From DATGJX01 sp035279385 (GTDB lineage Bacteria; Vulcanimicrobiota; Vulcanimicrobiia; Vulcanimicrobiales; Vulcanimicrobiaceae), in contig DATEHZ010000039.1 of NCBI GenBank assembly GCA_035279385.1, positions 1 through 43,092 on the forward strand: 43,092 bases of DNA. Direction: 5' to 3'. The notes beneath the pieces are model-generated. The model was not told where the DNA came from. It worked only from the letters and a program-made list of their open reading frames with translations, and made no database searches. Of the stretch, positions 16,780 through 24,975 are shown piece by piece; within the stretch, counting starts at the first letter, position 1; every line of letters begins with the position of its first letter. A program made the position numbers and the translations under genes.

Positions 16780-18561
16780 TCAGTGATTCTCCGCGAGTTT
16801 GGAGCGGACCAAGCGCCCTTTGAGATTTTCCGGCTTCGGCGTGGGTATCGCGGGGAAGATTCCCGCGTGCAGCATGGCGGCTTTCGCGATTTCGGTGAAC
16901 GCGGGCGCCGCAACGACGGATCCGTAAATCGCGCCCTGCGGACGCTCGACTTTGACGTAGATTACGTAGCGCGGATGCTCGTAGGGCACCATGCCGATGA
17001 ACGAGGCGACGTACGCGCCCGGCTCGTACCGTCCGTTCTCGACCATCTGCGCCGTACCGGTCTTGCCCGCCGTCGTGTATCCGGGGATCTGCGCGGAGGG
17101 ATTGCCGGTTCCGCGCACGACCACCGCGCGCAGGAAACCGCGCAGCTCGGCCGCGGTCCGTTCCGAGAAGACGCGGTGCTCGATCTCGGCGGGATACGTG
17201 TAGATCGGATTGCCCTGCGCGTCGAGGATCGAACGGATGATGTGCGGACGCAGCAGCATGCCGCCGTTGGCGATGGCGCAATAGAAGCGAGCCATCGCGA
17301 TCGGCGTAACCGACACGCCTTGTCCGAACGACATCGTCGCCAGCGAACTGCCGCTCCACTCCGCCGGGGGCGGCACGATCCCGGGATTTTCACCCGAGAG
17401 CCCGATCTGCGTCGGCACGCCGAAGCCGGCGCGCGCTTCCATTTTGTAAAAATCGCGCCCGCCGACGTGCATGGCGACTTCCGCGGCGCCCACGTTGAGC
17501 GAATCGGCAATGATCGTTTCGAGCGTATCGCCCGCGGGATCGGGCGTGAGCCCGTCGACGGCGTTGTAGATTCGCCGTCCGCCGACTTCGAGCGGCCCGG
17601 TCGACGCGAAGCGCTGCGCGAGCGTGGCTTTTCCGTATTCGAGCGCCGCGGCGGCAGTAACGAGTTTAAACGTCGATCCGGGTTCGTAAGCGTCCTGCAC
17701 CGCGCGATCGCGGTAGTCGTCCGCCGAATACTTCCAATACGCGTTCGGATCGTAATGCGGGCTGTTCGCCATCGCGAGCACTTCGCCGGTAGACGGATCC
17801 ATCACGATCGCCGTGCCGCTCGCCGCGTGATAGGTTTTGACTTGCTTCTCGAGCGCGGTCTCCGTGACGAACTGCAGGTACGAATCCAGCGTGAGTTCGA
17901 GCGAGAGCCCCGGCTTTGCGGCGCGAACCACACGCTCGTGTCCGAACGGAATCGGCCGGCCGAATTCGTCGGCTTCGATCGTGACGCGCCCCGACGTGCC
18001 TTTGAGCAAGTTGTCGAACGTGTATTCCAGGCCCGCTAGTCCGTTTTCGTCGATGCCGACGAACCCGAGGATCGTCGAAGCGCTCTTGCCGGCCAAATCG
18101 ACGCGCCGTCCGGTATCTTCTTCGATGAGCGCGATGCCCGGCAGATTCAGCGAAGAGACCTTGTCCGCCACGTCGTGCGGAATTTTGCGCGCGATCCACA
18201 CGAATTGCAGATGACGATCGTGCATGAGATCCGCAGTCGCCTTGTCGATCTTCCCGACAACCGGCTGCAATTGCGCAATGGTTTTATCCGGATCTCCCAG
18301 ATCGTGCGGCACGGCGTACACACTCTCGGAGGGAAGAGAACGCACCATGACGTTGCCTTGGCGATCCAGAATGCTGCCGCGCCGCGCAAAGACTTCCACG
18401 GTGTCGCTGCGCTGCGCGAGCGCTTCTTTTGCGTACACCGGGCCTTTGACGAGCTGCACGTCCACGAGGCGCCACGTCAGATACACCGACATGGCGAGCA
18501 GGACGTAAAACAGCAGTTTCGCACGCCGGGGTCCGACGCGCGAGAAGGTCCGCTTATGCAT
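16780..18561 (-). CDS. ftsI: FtsI/PBP3-type class B penicillin-binding protein
   Basis: Septal transpeptidase, 593 aa. Short cytoplasmic head, one membrane anchor (about 15-34), a dimerisation/pedestal domain (about 55-230), then the transpeptidase domain. Active-site motifs are STFK (296-299), SLN (354-356) and KTG (500-502). There are no C-terminal PASTA repeats, in keeping with diderm FtsI. The ATG at 18561 lies 17 bases after the ftsL stop. Partner of the SEDS polymerase FtsW encoded further down the same operon. Confidence 0.96.
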   Translation of the reverse strand: MHKRTFSRVGPRRAKLLFYVLLAMSVYLTWRLVDVQLVKGPVYAKEALAQRSDTVEVFARRGSILDRQGNVMVRSLPSESVYAVPHDLGDPDKTIAQLQPVVGKIDKATADLMHDRHLQFVWIARKIPHDVADKVSSLNLPGIALIEEDTGRRVDLAGKSASTILGFVGIDENGLAGLEYTFDNLLKGTSGRVTIEADEFGRPIPFGHERVVRAAKPGLSLELTLDSYLQFVTETALEKQVKTYHAASGTAIVMDPSTGEVLAMANSPHYDPNAYWKYSADDYRDRAVQDAYEPGSTFKLVTAAAALEYGKATLAQRFASTGPLEVGGRRIYNAVDGLTPDPAGDTLETIIADSLNVGAAEVAMHVGGRDFYKMEARAGFGVPTQIGLSGENPGIVPPPAEWSGSSLATMSFGQGVSVTPIAMARFYCAIANGGMLLRPHIIRSILDAQGNPIYTYPAEIEHRVFSERTAAELRGFLRAVVVRGTGNPSAQIPGYTTAGKTGTAQMVENGRYEPGAYVASFIGMVPYEHPRYVIYVKVERPQGAIYGSVVAAPAFTEIAKAAMLHAGIFPAIPTPKPENLKGRLVRSKLAENH

Positions 18562-18578
18562 GGGTTAGTGCAGCGTAC

Positions 18579-19022
18579 CTATTTCGCGCCGAAAAGCCCG
18601 GCTAAACCGGCGAAGAATGCGAGCCTCGACGGCGAGGGCGGATGCGTGCGCGCCGGCAGCGATACCATCGCGAATTGCGTGGGGTCTTGCATGTGCAGCC
18701 TCGCGGCGAGCGCCGCCAAACGATCGTCGGATTTGAGCGCGGCAAGCCGGTCGTCCAGGCGCGCGGTTTCGGCTTGCAACGCGGTGCGCTGGCGCTCCGC
18801 CTTCGCAACCGCATAGTTCAAACTCGTAAGGCGCGCGGTGAGCATGACGTAGAGCATGACGCCGCAGAGCACGACGGCGAGCACCGCACAAAACTGCAGA
18901 AGCGAGGAGTACCGGGCGCGCGCTTTGCGGGAGACGCGCTGCTGCGTCGCCTGGCGCGCGGTACGCGGACGAATGTTGCCCTTGTCGCGCGGAGTTTGTC
19001 GTAGCGTACTCGGCTCTACCAT
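18579..19022 (-). CDS. ftsL: FtsL-like division protein
   Basis: A 147-aa bitopic protein: basic cytoplasmic head (about 40 residues rich in Arg/Gln), a single membrane span (about 41-62, FCAVLAVVLCGVMLYVM) and a periplasmic coiled coil (about 65-108, KAERQRTALQAETARLDDRL). This architecture, and its location between rsmH and ftsI, are the standard grounds for calling FtsL, since the primary sequence is poorly conserved. The ATG overlaps the last base of the rsmH stop (TAATG). The C-terminus is longer than in E. coli FtsL and Pro-rich. Confidence 0.85.
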   Translation of the reverse strand: MVEPSTLRQTPRDKGNIRPRTARQATQQRVSRKARARYSSLLQFCAVLAVVLCGVMLYVMLTARLTSLNYAVAKAERQRTALQAETARLDDRLAALKSDDRLAALAARLHMQDPTQFAMVSLPARTHPPSPSRLAFFAGLAGLFGAK

Positions 19023-19897
19023 TAACCGGCCTTCCGTTGGGCGGCGCGCAGCTTGGCGCTGCGCGCGCGGGGATTCCGTTCCATCTCGGCCTCGCCGGGG
19101 AGCACGGGTTTGCGGGTGATGACTTCGAGCCGCTCGTCTTCGCGAAACGCGTGCTTGACGATGCGGTCTTCGAGCGAGTGAAAACTGATGACGACGACGC
19201 GTCCCGCGCCGCGCAGCCGGCCGACCGCGGCATCCAGACCGTCACGCAGGGCGTCGAGTTCGTCGTTGACCGCGATGCGCAGCGCCTGAAAGACGCGCGT
19301 CGCCGGATGGATGCGCTCGCGCTGTCCGGGACGGTGCAGCAATCCGCTGATCATTTGGCCGAACTCCACCGTCGTTTTCGGAAGCGTTCCGGAGCGGCGG
19401 CGCGCAACGATGACGCGCGCGATTTTCCGGGCGGCGCGCTCCTGGCCATAGTTAAAGAAGATGTCGGCAAGTTCGCGCTCGCTCGAGCCCATCAAAATGT
19501 CGTAGGCGCTCACGCCGCCGGCCGGATTCATCCGCATGTCGAGCGGGGCGGATTCGCGGAACGAAAAGCCGCGAGACGCTTCATCAAATTGCATCGACGA
19601 AACCCCCAAGTCGTACAGCGCGCCATCGATCTGCTCGATACCGAGCCGGTCCAGCGCCTGCGAAAGCTCGCGAAAATTGGACGGAACGAACGTGAATCGC
19701 GGGTCGGAGATCGACGCGGCGCGGGGCGCCGCCGACGGATCGGCATCGAACGCAATGAGCCGGCCGCTGCGCAAGTGCTGCAGTATCCCCCGGCTGTGGC
19801 CGCCCGCGCCGAACGTCGCATCGACATAGATCCCATCCGGAAGGATCGCCAAATAGTCGAGGGCCGCTTCGAAGAGTACCGGGATATGCTGGTCCAT
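19022..19897 (-). CDS. rsmH: 16S rRNA (cytosine-1402-N4) methyltransferase
   Basis: RsmH (MraW) methylates C1402 in the ribosomal P site. The 291-aa product starts MDQHIPVLFEAALDYL and contains the SAM-binding FGAGGHSRGIL, the segment LGVSSMQFDEASRGFSFRE, RVFQALRIAVNDELDAL and the family signature VVISFHSLEDRIVKHAFRE. It is 15 bases downstream of mraZ, as in the classical division cluster, and its TAA overlaps the ftsL ATG. Confidence 0.97.
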   Translation of the reverse strand: MDQHIPVLFEAALDYLAILPDGIYVDATFGAGGHSRGILQHLRSGRLIAFDADPSAAPRAASISDPRFTFVPSNFRELSQALDRLGIEQIDGALYDLGVSSMQFDEASRGFSFRESAPLDMRMNPAGGVSAYDILMGSSERELADIFFNYGQERAARKIARVIVARRRSGTLPKTTVEFGQMISGLLHRPGQRERIHPATRVFQALRIAVNDELDALRDGLDAAVGRLRGAGRVVVISFHSLEDRIVKHAFREDERLEVITRKPVLPGEAEMERNPRARSAKLRAAQRKAG

Positions 19898-19912
19898 CGA
19901 TCCACTCCGGCA

Positions 19913-20356
19913 TCAGTAGAGCCCGAGCTCCGCCATAAAGTCCGCGACCTCGCCTTCCGGAGCCGCGTGTGCCGCGTACCGGTCCTTCGCCCAGATCTCC
20001 ACGCGCGTGAACGAGCCGATCGAGACGACGTCCCGGTCGATGCCCGCATACGTGCGCAGGGCCGCCGGGAGCAGGAGCCGGCCTTGCGAGTCGCACGCGA
20101 CCTCTTCCGTGTGCGCGAACAGGTGGCGGACAAAGCGCCGGTAGCGATCGTCTTTGCGGGGAGCCGCTTCAAGCCGGTCGCAGAACCCGCCCCAGGTCGC
20201 CTCGGGATAGAGCGCGAGGCACCGATCGGGTTCGGCGATGGTCAGAATGAAGCCGGTGCCTAGCCGCTCGCGGAAGCGCGCGGGCACGATGAGACGGCCC
20301 TTATCGTCAAGGGCATGCTCAACATAGCCGGTAAAGCGCGGCAGATCCGCGTGCAA
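19913..20356 (-). CDS. mraZ: MraZ, regulator of the division cluster
   Basis: DNA-binding AbrB/SpoVT-like protein (147 aa) with the two diagnostic repeats, DDKGRLIVPARFRERL (17-32) and DSQGRLLLPAALR. MraZ homologues bind tandem boxes upstream of their own gene and control the mra/mur operon. The start is TTG at 20356: it has a strong purine-rich ribosome site (GGGAGG with GAAGG between it and the codon), and gives the expected N-terminus with FTGYVEHALDDKGR. First gene of the operon reaching down to ddl. Confidence 0.96.
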   Translation of the reverse strand: MHADLPRFTGYVEHALDDKGRLIVPARFRERLGTGFILTIAEPDRCLALYPEATWGGFCDRLEAAPRKDDRYRRFVRHLFAHTEEVACDSQGRLLLPAALRTYAGIDRDVVSIGSFTRVEIWAKDRYAAHAAPEGEVADFMAELGLY

Positions 20357-20374
20357 CCTTCCCTCCCTCGGTCA

Positions 20375-20400
20375 CCACTTCGCACCACTTTGCTCCACTA
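20375..20400 (-). promoter_or_regulatory. Three MraZ boxes
   Basis: On the minus strand three hexamers repeat at exact 10-base intervals: TAGTGG (20400-20395), AAGTGG (20390-20385) and AAGTGG (20380-20375), each separated by four bases. The spacing and the AAGTGG/GTGG core match the tandem MraZ-binding boxes described upstream of mraZ in other bacteria. They sit between the -10 element and the mraZ TTG start, overlapping the -10, which suits autorepression. Confidence 0.8.
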
Positions 20401-20425
20401 TACGCGTGCGCAGAGCCACATGCAA
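20397..20425 (-). promoter_or_regulatory. Promoter of the mra/mur operon
   Basis: Minus strand TTGCAT (20425-20420) is separated by exactly 17 bases from TATAGT (20402-20397), five of six matches to the -10 consensus. Initiation near 20390 would place the MraZ boxes over the -10 and the early transcript. No other good promoter was seen inside the tightly packed operon down to ddl, so this may drive about 16 kb. Confidence 0.6.
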
Positions 20426-20490
20426 GGGCGATCTGGACTCCCGCCGGAGTGTGCGGACGCAGTCGCGGGAGCGGGGGGTTGAGGTCAGTC

Positions 20491-21111
20491 TTGAATCGGC
20501 TCACGTTAGACACGGCGGAAACCGTGCTCGCGCGGAGGAGCCGGAGCGCTCGCGCCATAGACGCAAGCCACGTGGGACTTAAGATTGCGGCGTTTGTCTT
20601 ACCGCTCGGGCTGGACACGCTCGCCGTATCCATCGCGCTCGGACTGCGGGCTGCGCCGCTCTGGCGGGTGGCGGTGACGTTTGCCCTTTTCGAGGCGGCC
20701 GTGCCGCTCGTCGGAATCGCTGCGGCGACGTTCGTGCCGCCGCGATGGGAAGCCGCCGCAACGATTTTCGGCGGCGGGCTGCTGATCGTGTTAGGCGTTC
20801 ATACGCTCAAAGAAAGCCGCGAGATCGACGAGGAAGCCGAAGGGTTGTCGTTTCGCTCGTTTCGTTTTGCGATGGCCGCGGGGCTCTCTATCTCGCTGGA
20901 CGAACTCGCGATCGGTTTTCCGCTGAAGCTCGCGCATCTGCCGATCGGTCTCACGATCGCGAGCATCGGCGTTCAGGCGTTTGTCGCGGCTGCGGTTGGC
21001 GTACGTTTCGGAAGCAAGCTCGGAGAGCGCTTTGCCGGAGCTGCAGCGGCCCTTGCGGGAGTCGTCTTTATCTTGCTTGGCGGCTTGCTCATTGCCGAGC
21101 AGGTCAGGTAA
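20491..21111 (+). CDS. MntP-like manganese efflux pump
   Basis: Small polytopic membrane protein (206 aa from this start, six predicted spans). It shows the duplicated acidic helix motifs typical of the MntP/DUF204 family, LGLDTLAVSIALGL in the first half and LSISLDELAIGF in the second. Members export Mn2+. Start uncertain: TTG at 20491 has GAGGT with 5-base spacing; GTG at 20572 would place the first membrane helix directly at the N-terminus and is also possible. It is divergent from mraZ and its end overlaps the convergent methyltransferase gene by 8 bases. No yybP-type manganese riboswitch is recognisable in the short upstream region. Confidence 0.8.
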   Translation: MNRLTLDTAETVLARRSRSARAIDASHVGLKIAAFVLPLGLDTLAVSIALGLRAAPLWRVAVTFALFEAAVPLVGIAAATFVPPRWEAAATIFGGGLLIVLGVHTLKESREIDEEAEGLSFRSFRFAMAAGLSISLDELAIGFPLKLAHLPIGLTIASIGVQAFVAAAVGVRFGSKLGERFAGAAAALAGVVFILLGGLLIAEQVR

Positions 21112-21736
21112 CGCGAGCGCATTCGCCCGCGGGGCGTTCCCGCGTGCTTTTCGCGGCATAGCCGTACACAAGCCGCCGCAGGGGCGGTGGAACTGGCCGG
21201 CTCTTTAGCTGCAGATCTTCGAAGCCTGCGTCATGGAGCTGCGGCTCTAAAACCCGATTCAAATGGCAGTTTGCGGCGATGCGCCGCCAAAAGGGCGTCA
21301 ACCAATCCTGAAGACGCGCGCTCGCGTCGCCGGCGCGAACGTGCTCGATCGTGATGAGTCGTCCTTTCGGTTTTAAAATGCGGTAGAGCCGCCGCAGCGT
21401 ACGAAGCGGATCGTCCGCGCTGCACAGGACGAGCGCGGCCACGGCATAGTCCGCGCTCTCGGGCGGCCAAGTGTCGAGGATGGCGTCGTCGCCTTGGATC
21501 AAATCGATGCGTGCGCGCGATTGGGATGCCCGCCCCTTCGCCCTCGCAAGCATCGAACGGTCGGGCTCGATCGCGCGCACGTGCGCCTGCGAGCCGTAAT
21601 ACGCAAACGTGAGGCCCGTCCCCGCGCCGAGCTCGACGATTTCACCGGAGATTGACGAGAGCAGCTCGCCGCGAATGGCGCCGAGAAACCCGCGCTCGCC
21701 AATCGAAACGATCGCATCGTAGAGCCAACCGTTCAT
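21104..21736 (-). CDS. Class I SAM-dependent methyltransferase
   Basis: A 210-aa Rossmann methyltransferase of the UbiE/phospholipid-methyltransferase-like type. Motif I is IVELGAGTGLTFAYY (33-47), the acidic motif II follows in VRAIEPDRSMLARA, and then come GDDAILDTWP and LVLCSADDPLRTLRRLYRILKPKGRLITIEHV (post-motif segment with the Leu-rich helix). The substrate cannot be read from the sequence; relatives act on quinones, phospholipids or small acceptors. The ATG at 21736 is 39 bases after the hemerythrin stop, so the two may be co-transcribed. Confidence 0.88.
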   Translation of the reverse strand: MNGWLYDAIVSIGERGFLGAIRGELLSSISGEIVELGAGTGLTFAYYGSQAHVRAIEPDRSMLARAKGRASQSRARIDLIQGDDAILDTWPPESADYAVAALVLCSADDPLRTLRRLYRILKPKGRLITIEHVRAGDASARLQDWLTPFWRRIAANCHLNRVLEPQLHDAGFEDLQLKSRPVPPPLRRLVYGYAAKSTRERPAGECARVT

Positions 21737-21775
21737 GCCGGCTTCTTTGACGTCGAACGCGGAGAAGCCGCCGTC

Positions 21776-22192
21776 CTACGATTTGCTTCGAATGGGCTCG
21801 TCGATCATGCGATAGAGATGCGCGTCCTCGAAATCCATGCGCTGACGCAGAGCGGCGGCGATAACGCGGAATGCCGCGGTGAACTCGTGCGCGGCAGCCT
21901 CGATCGCATCGCAACGACTCCACCGGTCGTGAAAGGCGTCGAAAGCCGGCCGCAGGCGGCCCATACTGGCTTGATATTTGATCGCCGCGCGCCGCACGGC
22001 GGGATCGTCGTGCGTCATCAGGCGCGGATAAAGCGCGCGATCTTCGAGCGCCAAATGCGTCCCGAGCAGTCGCGCGAGTTTCGCAAGGCCGATTCGGCAC
22101 GCGTCGGCGTCGAGCGGAACCAGATGGCTCGACGTTTCGTCCAGCAATGTGCGCAGCGCTGCATGCTGCCGGCGATAGACTTTGGTCCGCAT
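21776..22192 (-). CDS. Hemerythrin (HHE) domain protein
   Basis: A single-domain helical protein of 138 aa. Candidate di-iron ligands are His10 (RRQHAALR), His46 and Glu50 (GTHLALEDRALYPRL), His88, and Glu122/His125 (DFEDAHLYRMID), the spacing expected for HHE domains. Such proteins bind O2 or NO, or manage iron and oxidative stress. Start ATG at 22192, preceded by GGAG at 9-base spacing; a longer frame exists but its extra residues look non-coding. Probably transcribed with the downstream methyltransferase. Confidence 0.85.
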   Translation of the reverse strand: MRTKVYRRQHAALRTLLDETSSHLVPLDADACRIGLAKLARLLGTHLALEDRALYPRLMTHDDPAVRRAAIKYQASMGRLRPAFDAFHDRWSRCDAIEAAAHEFTAAFRVIAAALRQRMDFEDAHLYRMIDEPIRSKS

Positions 22193-22272
22193 GACGTACG
22201 TCTCCAAAGCGTGAGCTGCCCGTACATGGATTCTCGGTCCGCCCCCGGACAAGATTTAGAGGTGGTGCAGCG

Positions 22273-22405
22273 TTAGTTTTTTAGTACCAGCACCTGCCGC
22301 GTCTCGACGGTATCGCCTTCGCGGGCGATGAGGTCACCCGGCAGATTCGGCATGAGCGGGCGCAAGTGCCGTCAGACCCATTGCGGCGGCAAAAAGAAGC
22401 GGCAA
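22273..22405 (-). pseudogene. Possible frameshifted small exported peptide
   Basis: Between the GGDEF/EAL gene and the hemerythrin gene the minus strand has a signal-peptide-like frame, LPLLFAAAMGLTALAPAHA then ESAG and a stop at 22334-22336. In the adjacent frame it continues as PGDLIAREGDTVETRQ then VLVLKN and TAA at 22273-22275. Joining the frames would give a short exported protein starting right after the GGDEF/EAL stop (a GTGA overlap start is available in the third frame). The shifts fall at T5 and G3 runs, so sequencing error or decay are both possible. Support is only the look of the reading frames. Confidence 0.25.
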
Positions 22406-22417
22406 GCAGAGCCCGGC

Positions 22418-24634
22418 TCACGGTATTTTCTCTCGCAGCATGCGCTCGCACTCGCGCGCCGTCGCCGGCTTGGCGAAGAGAAAGCCTTGCATCTCGTCGC
22501 ACTGCAGTTTATGCAGCGTGAGCATTTGTTCGGTCGATTCCACGCCTTCGGCGACCACGTTGAGCTGCAGGCTGTGACCGAGCATGATCATGGCGTTCGC
22601 GATCGCTTCGTCGAAGCGGTTCTGCGCAACGTTGACGATGAACGACCGGTCGATCTTGAGTGTGTGCGGCACGAAATACCGCAGATACCCGTACCAGCTG
22701 TATCCGGTGCCGAAATCGTCGATGGCAAAGCGCACGCCGGCATCGCGTAACGCCGCGAGCGTGCTGGCGGCGGTCTCGCGTTCCTTGAGGATCATGCTCT
22801 CGGTAAATTCCAGTTCGAGCGCACCCGGCGCCAATCCGGACGCGCGCAGGGCGTCACTAACGATGCGGAAGAGCGTGCCCTCGTGCAACTGGCGCATGGA
22901 CACGTTGACGGCAAGGCGCACGTCATAGCCGCTGCTGCGCCACTGCTGCACTTGCGCGCAGGCGGTTTGCAGCACCCAGGCGCCGAGCGGCTCGATGATG
23001 CCGGTCTGCTCGGCCACGTCGAGAAACGCGCTGGGAGCCAGCGTGCCCAGGCGCGGATGATGCCATCGCAGGAGCGCCTCGAAGCCCGTGATGCGCCGCC
23101 GCTGCACGTTGACGACCGGCTGGTAATCGAGCTGGAATTCGCCCGTGGAAAGCGCGCGCTGCAAGTCCGTCTCGATCGCCAAGCGCTGCAGCGACTGCGT
23201 TCGCATCGTATCGTCGTACACCGACAATTTGGCATGACGGACGTCCGCCGTAAAATCCATTGCCGTGTCGGCGTTGCGGAGCAGTTCGTCGCCGTTTCGC
23301 CCGTCCCCGGGAAAAACGCTCAGACCCGCTACGGCGCTTACGGAGACTTCGCGATCCGCCAGATTGAACGGCTTGGATATCGCATCGACCATCGATGCGA
23401 CGCGCGCCGCAGCGCCCGCGCCATCGCCGACGCCGTCGAGTAGAACCACGAATTCATCGACGCCGTCGCGGCCGAGCGTATCACCCGGCTGCAGCGTTTT
23501 GGCGAGCCGCTCGCCCGCGCTGCGAATCAGATCGATCGCCGTAGCGTGGCCAAAACTGTCGCCGATTTTTTTGAAACCTTCCAGCTTGATGTACGCGACC
23601 GCGAGCGGCGCATCACCGTCCGCGCCGCGCGCGAGGCGCGAATCCAAATGCTTGCAAAGCAGCTCGCGATTCGGCAGGCCGGTCGCTTCGTCGTGATAGA
23701 GCACGTACGAGAGACGCTCTTCGGCCTGCTGGCGGCGCCGCGCATCCGCGGCCGCATCTTCGATGCGATTCGCCATCTCGGCGAGCCCGCCAATCAGCCG
23801 ATTGTAGCTGGCGGCAAGCGCCGCGAGCTCGCGGCCGCCGCTTTCGGCGATCGTTGTGCGCGTGCAGACGTAGGCCGGTGCGTTGAAGTCGCCTCTGGCG
23901 ACGTTGCGAAAGCTCGCCGTCACATGCGCGAGATCGTCGTGCACGACGTCGCTTATCGCACGCGTGACCGTACCCAGGTGGCGGCGCAAAGACGCTCCCA
24001 GGCGAACCGCGACGAGCAAACCCAGCAAGAGCGCCGCAACGTTGATGATGAGGCCGAACGTTTGCGTGCGAGCTCGGGTCGCGTCGTAGTTCGCTTGCGT
24101 GCGCTGAATCTCGGAGCGAACCGCGCCCTCATAGCGGCCCAGCACCTCGAGCAGCGGCTGGTACGATACCGCGACGTATTTTGCGCGCGCTTCCGGCACG
24201 CGGCCGCCCGCCGCCAGTAAAAACGCGTCTTCGTTATTCTGACGGTACTGCGCCCAGCGGCGATCGAATTCCGCGGTGAGCGCATCTTTCTGCGGCACGT
24301 CCGAGAGCTGCTGCGCATCGCGCATTTGGGCGCCCACGCGGTTCACATCCGCGCGATACTGGCGCAGAAAGCCGCGGGCGGCGGGCGATCCCATAGCCAG
24401 AATGTGCCATGCTCCGTCGTCGTCCGCGCGCACGATCCAGCGCTCCGCGCTCCGTAGTAAGACGCGCGTGGGGATCAGGCGTGTAATGATGCGCGCGGAG
24501 AGCGCCGCTTGCGCCCGAGCCGATGCGGTATCGACCACGAACATCGTCACCATGAGCGCGAGCATGACGGCGATGCCGGCGAAGATGCGGTCTTGCAGGC
24601 TCAGGCGCCTTAGCGACGCGAGCACGAGGTGCAC
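22418..24634 (-). CDS. Membrane degenerate-GGDEF / EAL c-di-GMP phosphodiesterase
   Basis: A 738-aa protein: membrane span about 16-35, periplasmic helical sensor about 36-190, second span about 192-212, a HAMP-like linker, GGDEF domain about 310-470 and EAL domain about 480-735. The GGDEF signature is GVDEF (391-395) and the NxxD-type motif reads FKKIGDSFGH (354-363), so cyclase activity is doubtful. The EAL domain keeps EALLRW (519-524), NVSMRQL, ELEFTESM, IDDFGTGYSWYGYLRYF (638-654), LKIDRSF and VVAEGVES, and is predicted to hydrolyse c-di-GMP. The GTG start at 24634 lies 6 bases after the STAS gene, so this is one operon with it and UspA. Confidence 0.92.
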   Translation of the reverse strand: MHLVLASLRRLSLQDRIFAGIAVMLALMVTMFVVDTASARAQAALSARIITRLIPTRVLLRSAERWIVRADDDGAWHILAMGSPAARGFLRQYRADVNRVGAQMRDAQQLSDVPQKDALTAEFDRRWAQYRQNNEDAFLLAAGGRVPEARAKYVAVSYQPLLEVLGRYEGAVRSEIQRTQANYDATRARTQTFGLIINVAALLLGLLVAVRLGASLRRHLGTVTRAISDVVHDDLAHVTASFRNVARGDFNAPAYVCTRTTIAESGGRELAALAASYNRLIGGLAEMANRIEDAAADARRRQQAEERLSYVLYHDEATGLPNRELLCKHLDSRLARGADGDAPLAVAYIKLEGFKKIGDSFGHATAIDLIRSAGERLAKTLQPGDTLGRDGVDEFVVLLDGVGDGAGAAARVASMVDAISKPFNLADREVSVSAVAGLSVFPGDGRNGDELLRNADTAMDFTADVRHAKLSVYDDTMRTQSLQRLAIETDLQRALSTGEFQLDYQPVVNVQRRRITGFEALLRWHHPRLGTLAPSAFLDVAEQTGIIEPLGAWVLQTACAQVQQWRSSGYDVRLAVNVSMRQLHEGTLFRIVSDALRASGLAPGALELEFTESMILKERETAASTLAALRDAGVRFAIDDFGTGYSWYGYLRYFVPHTLKIDRSFIVNVAQNRFDEAIANAMIMLGHSLQLNVVAEGVESTEQMLTLHKLQCDEMQGFLFAKPATARECERMLREKIP

Positions 24635-24640
24635 GCGCCG

Positions 24641-24961
24641 CTACGCGGCTCGCGCGTTGGGAAGCGAATCGTGCAGGTCGAGAAGCTTTACCAGGCCCGT
24701 GATGTGGAAGAGACGCACGAACCGCGGATTCGACGTCACGATTTTGACGATGCCGAGGCGGCCGCGGGCCCGCAGGCGCTTTTTGAGCGCGACGAACAGT
24801 CCGAGTGCACCGCCGTCTATGAACCGGACGTCCGTCAGATCGACGATCGCGACGTCCGAGTCGATGGCGTCGAGACGCGCCTGCGTTTGCTCCCGGGTCG
24901 CAATATCCAAGTCCCCGGAGAGCCGCACGACGGCTTTGGACAAACTTGCCGTAGCGAGCAT
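24641..24961 (-). CDS. STAS-domain protein lacking the phospho-serine
   Basis: A 106-aa single STAS domain, related to anti-sigma factor antagonists (SpoIIAA/RsbV). The conserved core reads DLTDVRFIDGGALGLF (41-56), where canonical proteins have D-S-S/A-G; both serine positions are Gly (50, 51). Regulation by the usual kinase phosphorylation is therefore unlikely, and it may be constitutively active or bind a different partner. The end, FHITGLVKLLDLHDSL, is typical of the family. The ATG at 24961 has a GGGGGA ribosome site, 14 bases after the UspA stop; the GGDEF/EAL gene follows after 6 bases. Confidence 0.88.
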   Translation of the reverse strand: MLATASLSKAVVRLSGDLDIATREQTQARLDAIDSDVAIVDLTDVRFIDGGALGLFVALKKRLRARGRLGIVKIVTSNPRFVRLFHITGLVKLLDLHDSLPNARAA

Positions 24962-24975
24962 CTGCTTGTCCCCCT

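Noticed and set aside
20491..20580. Manganese riboswitch upstream of the MntP-like gene
   Set aside because: The upstream region is short and no yybP-ykoY-type conserved loops are visible.
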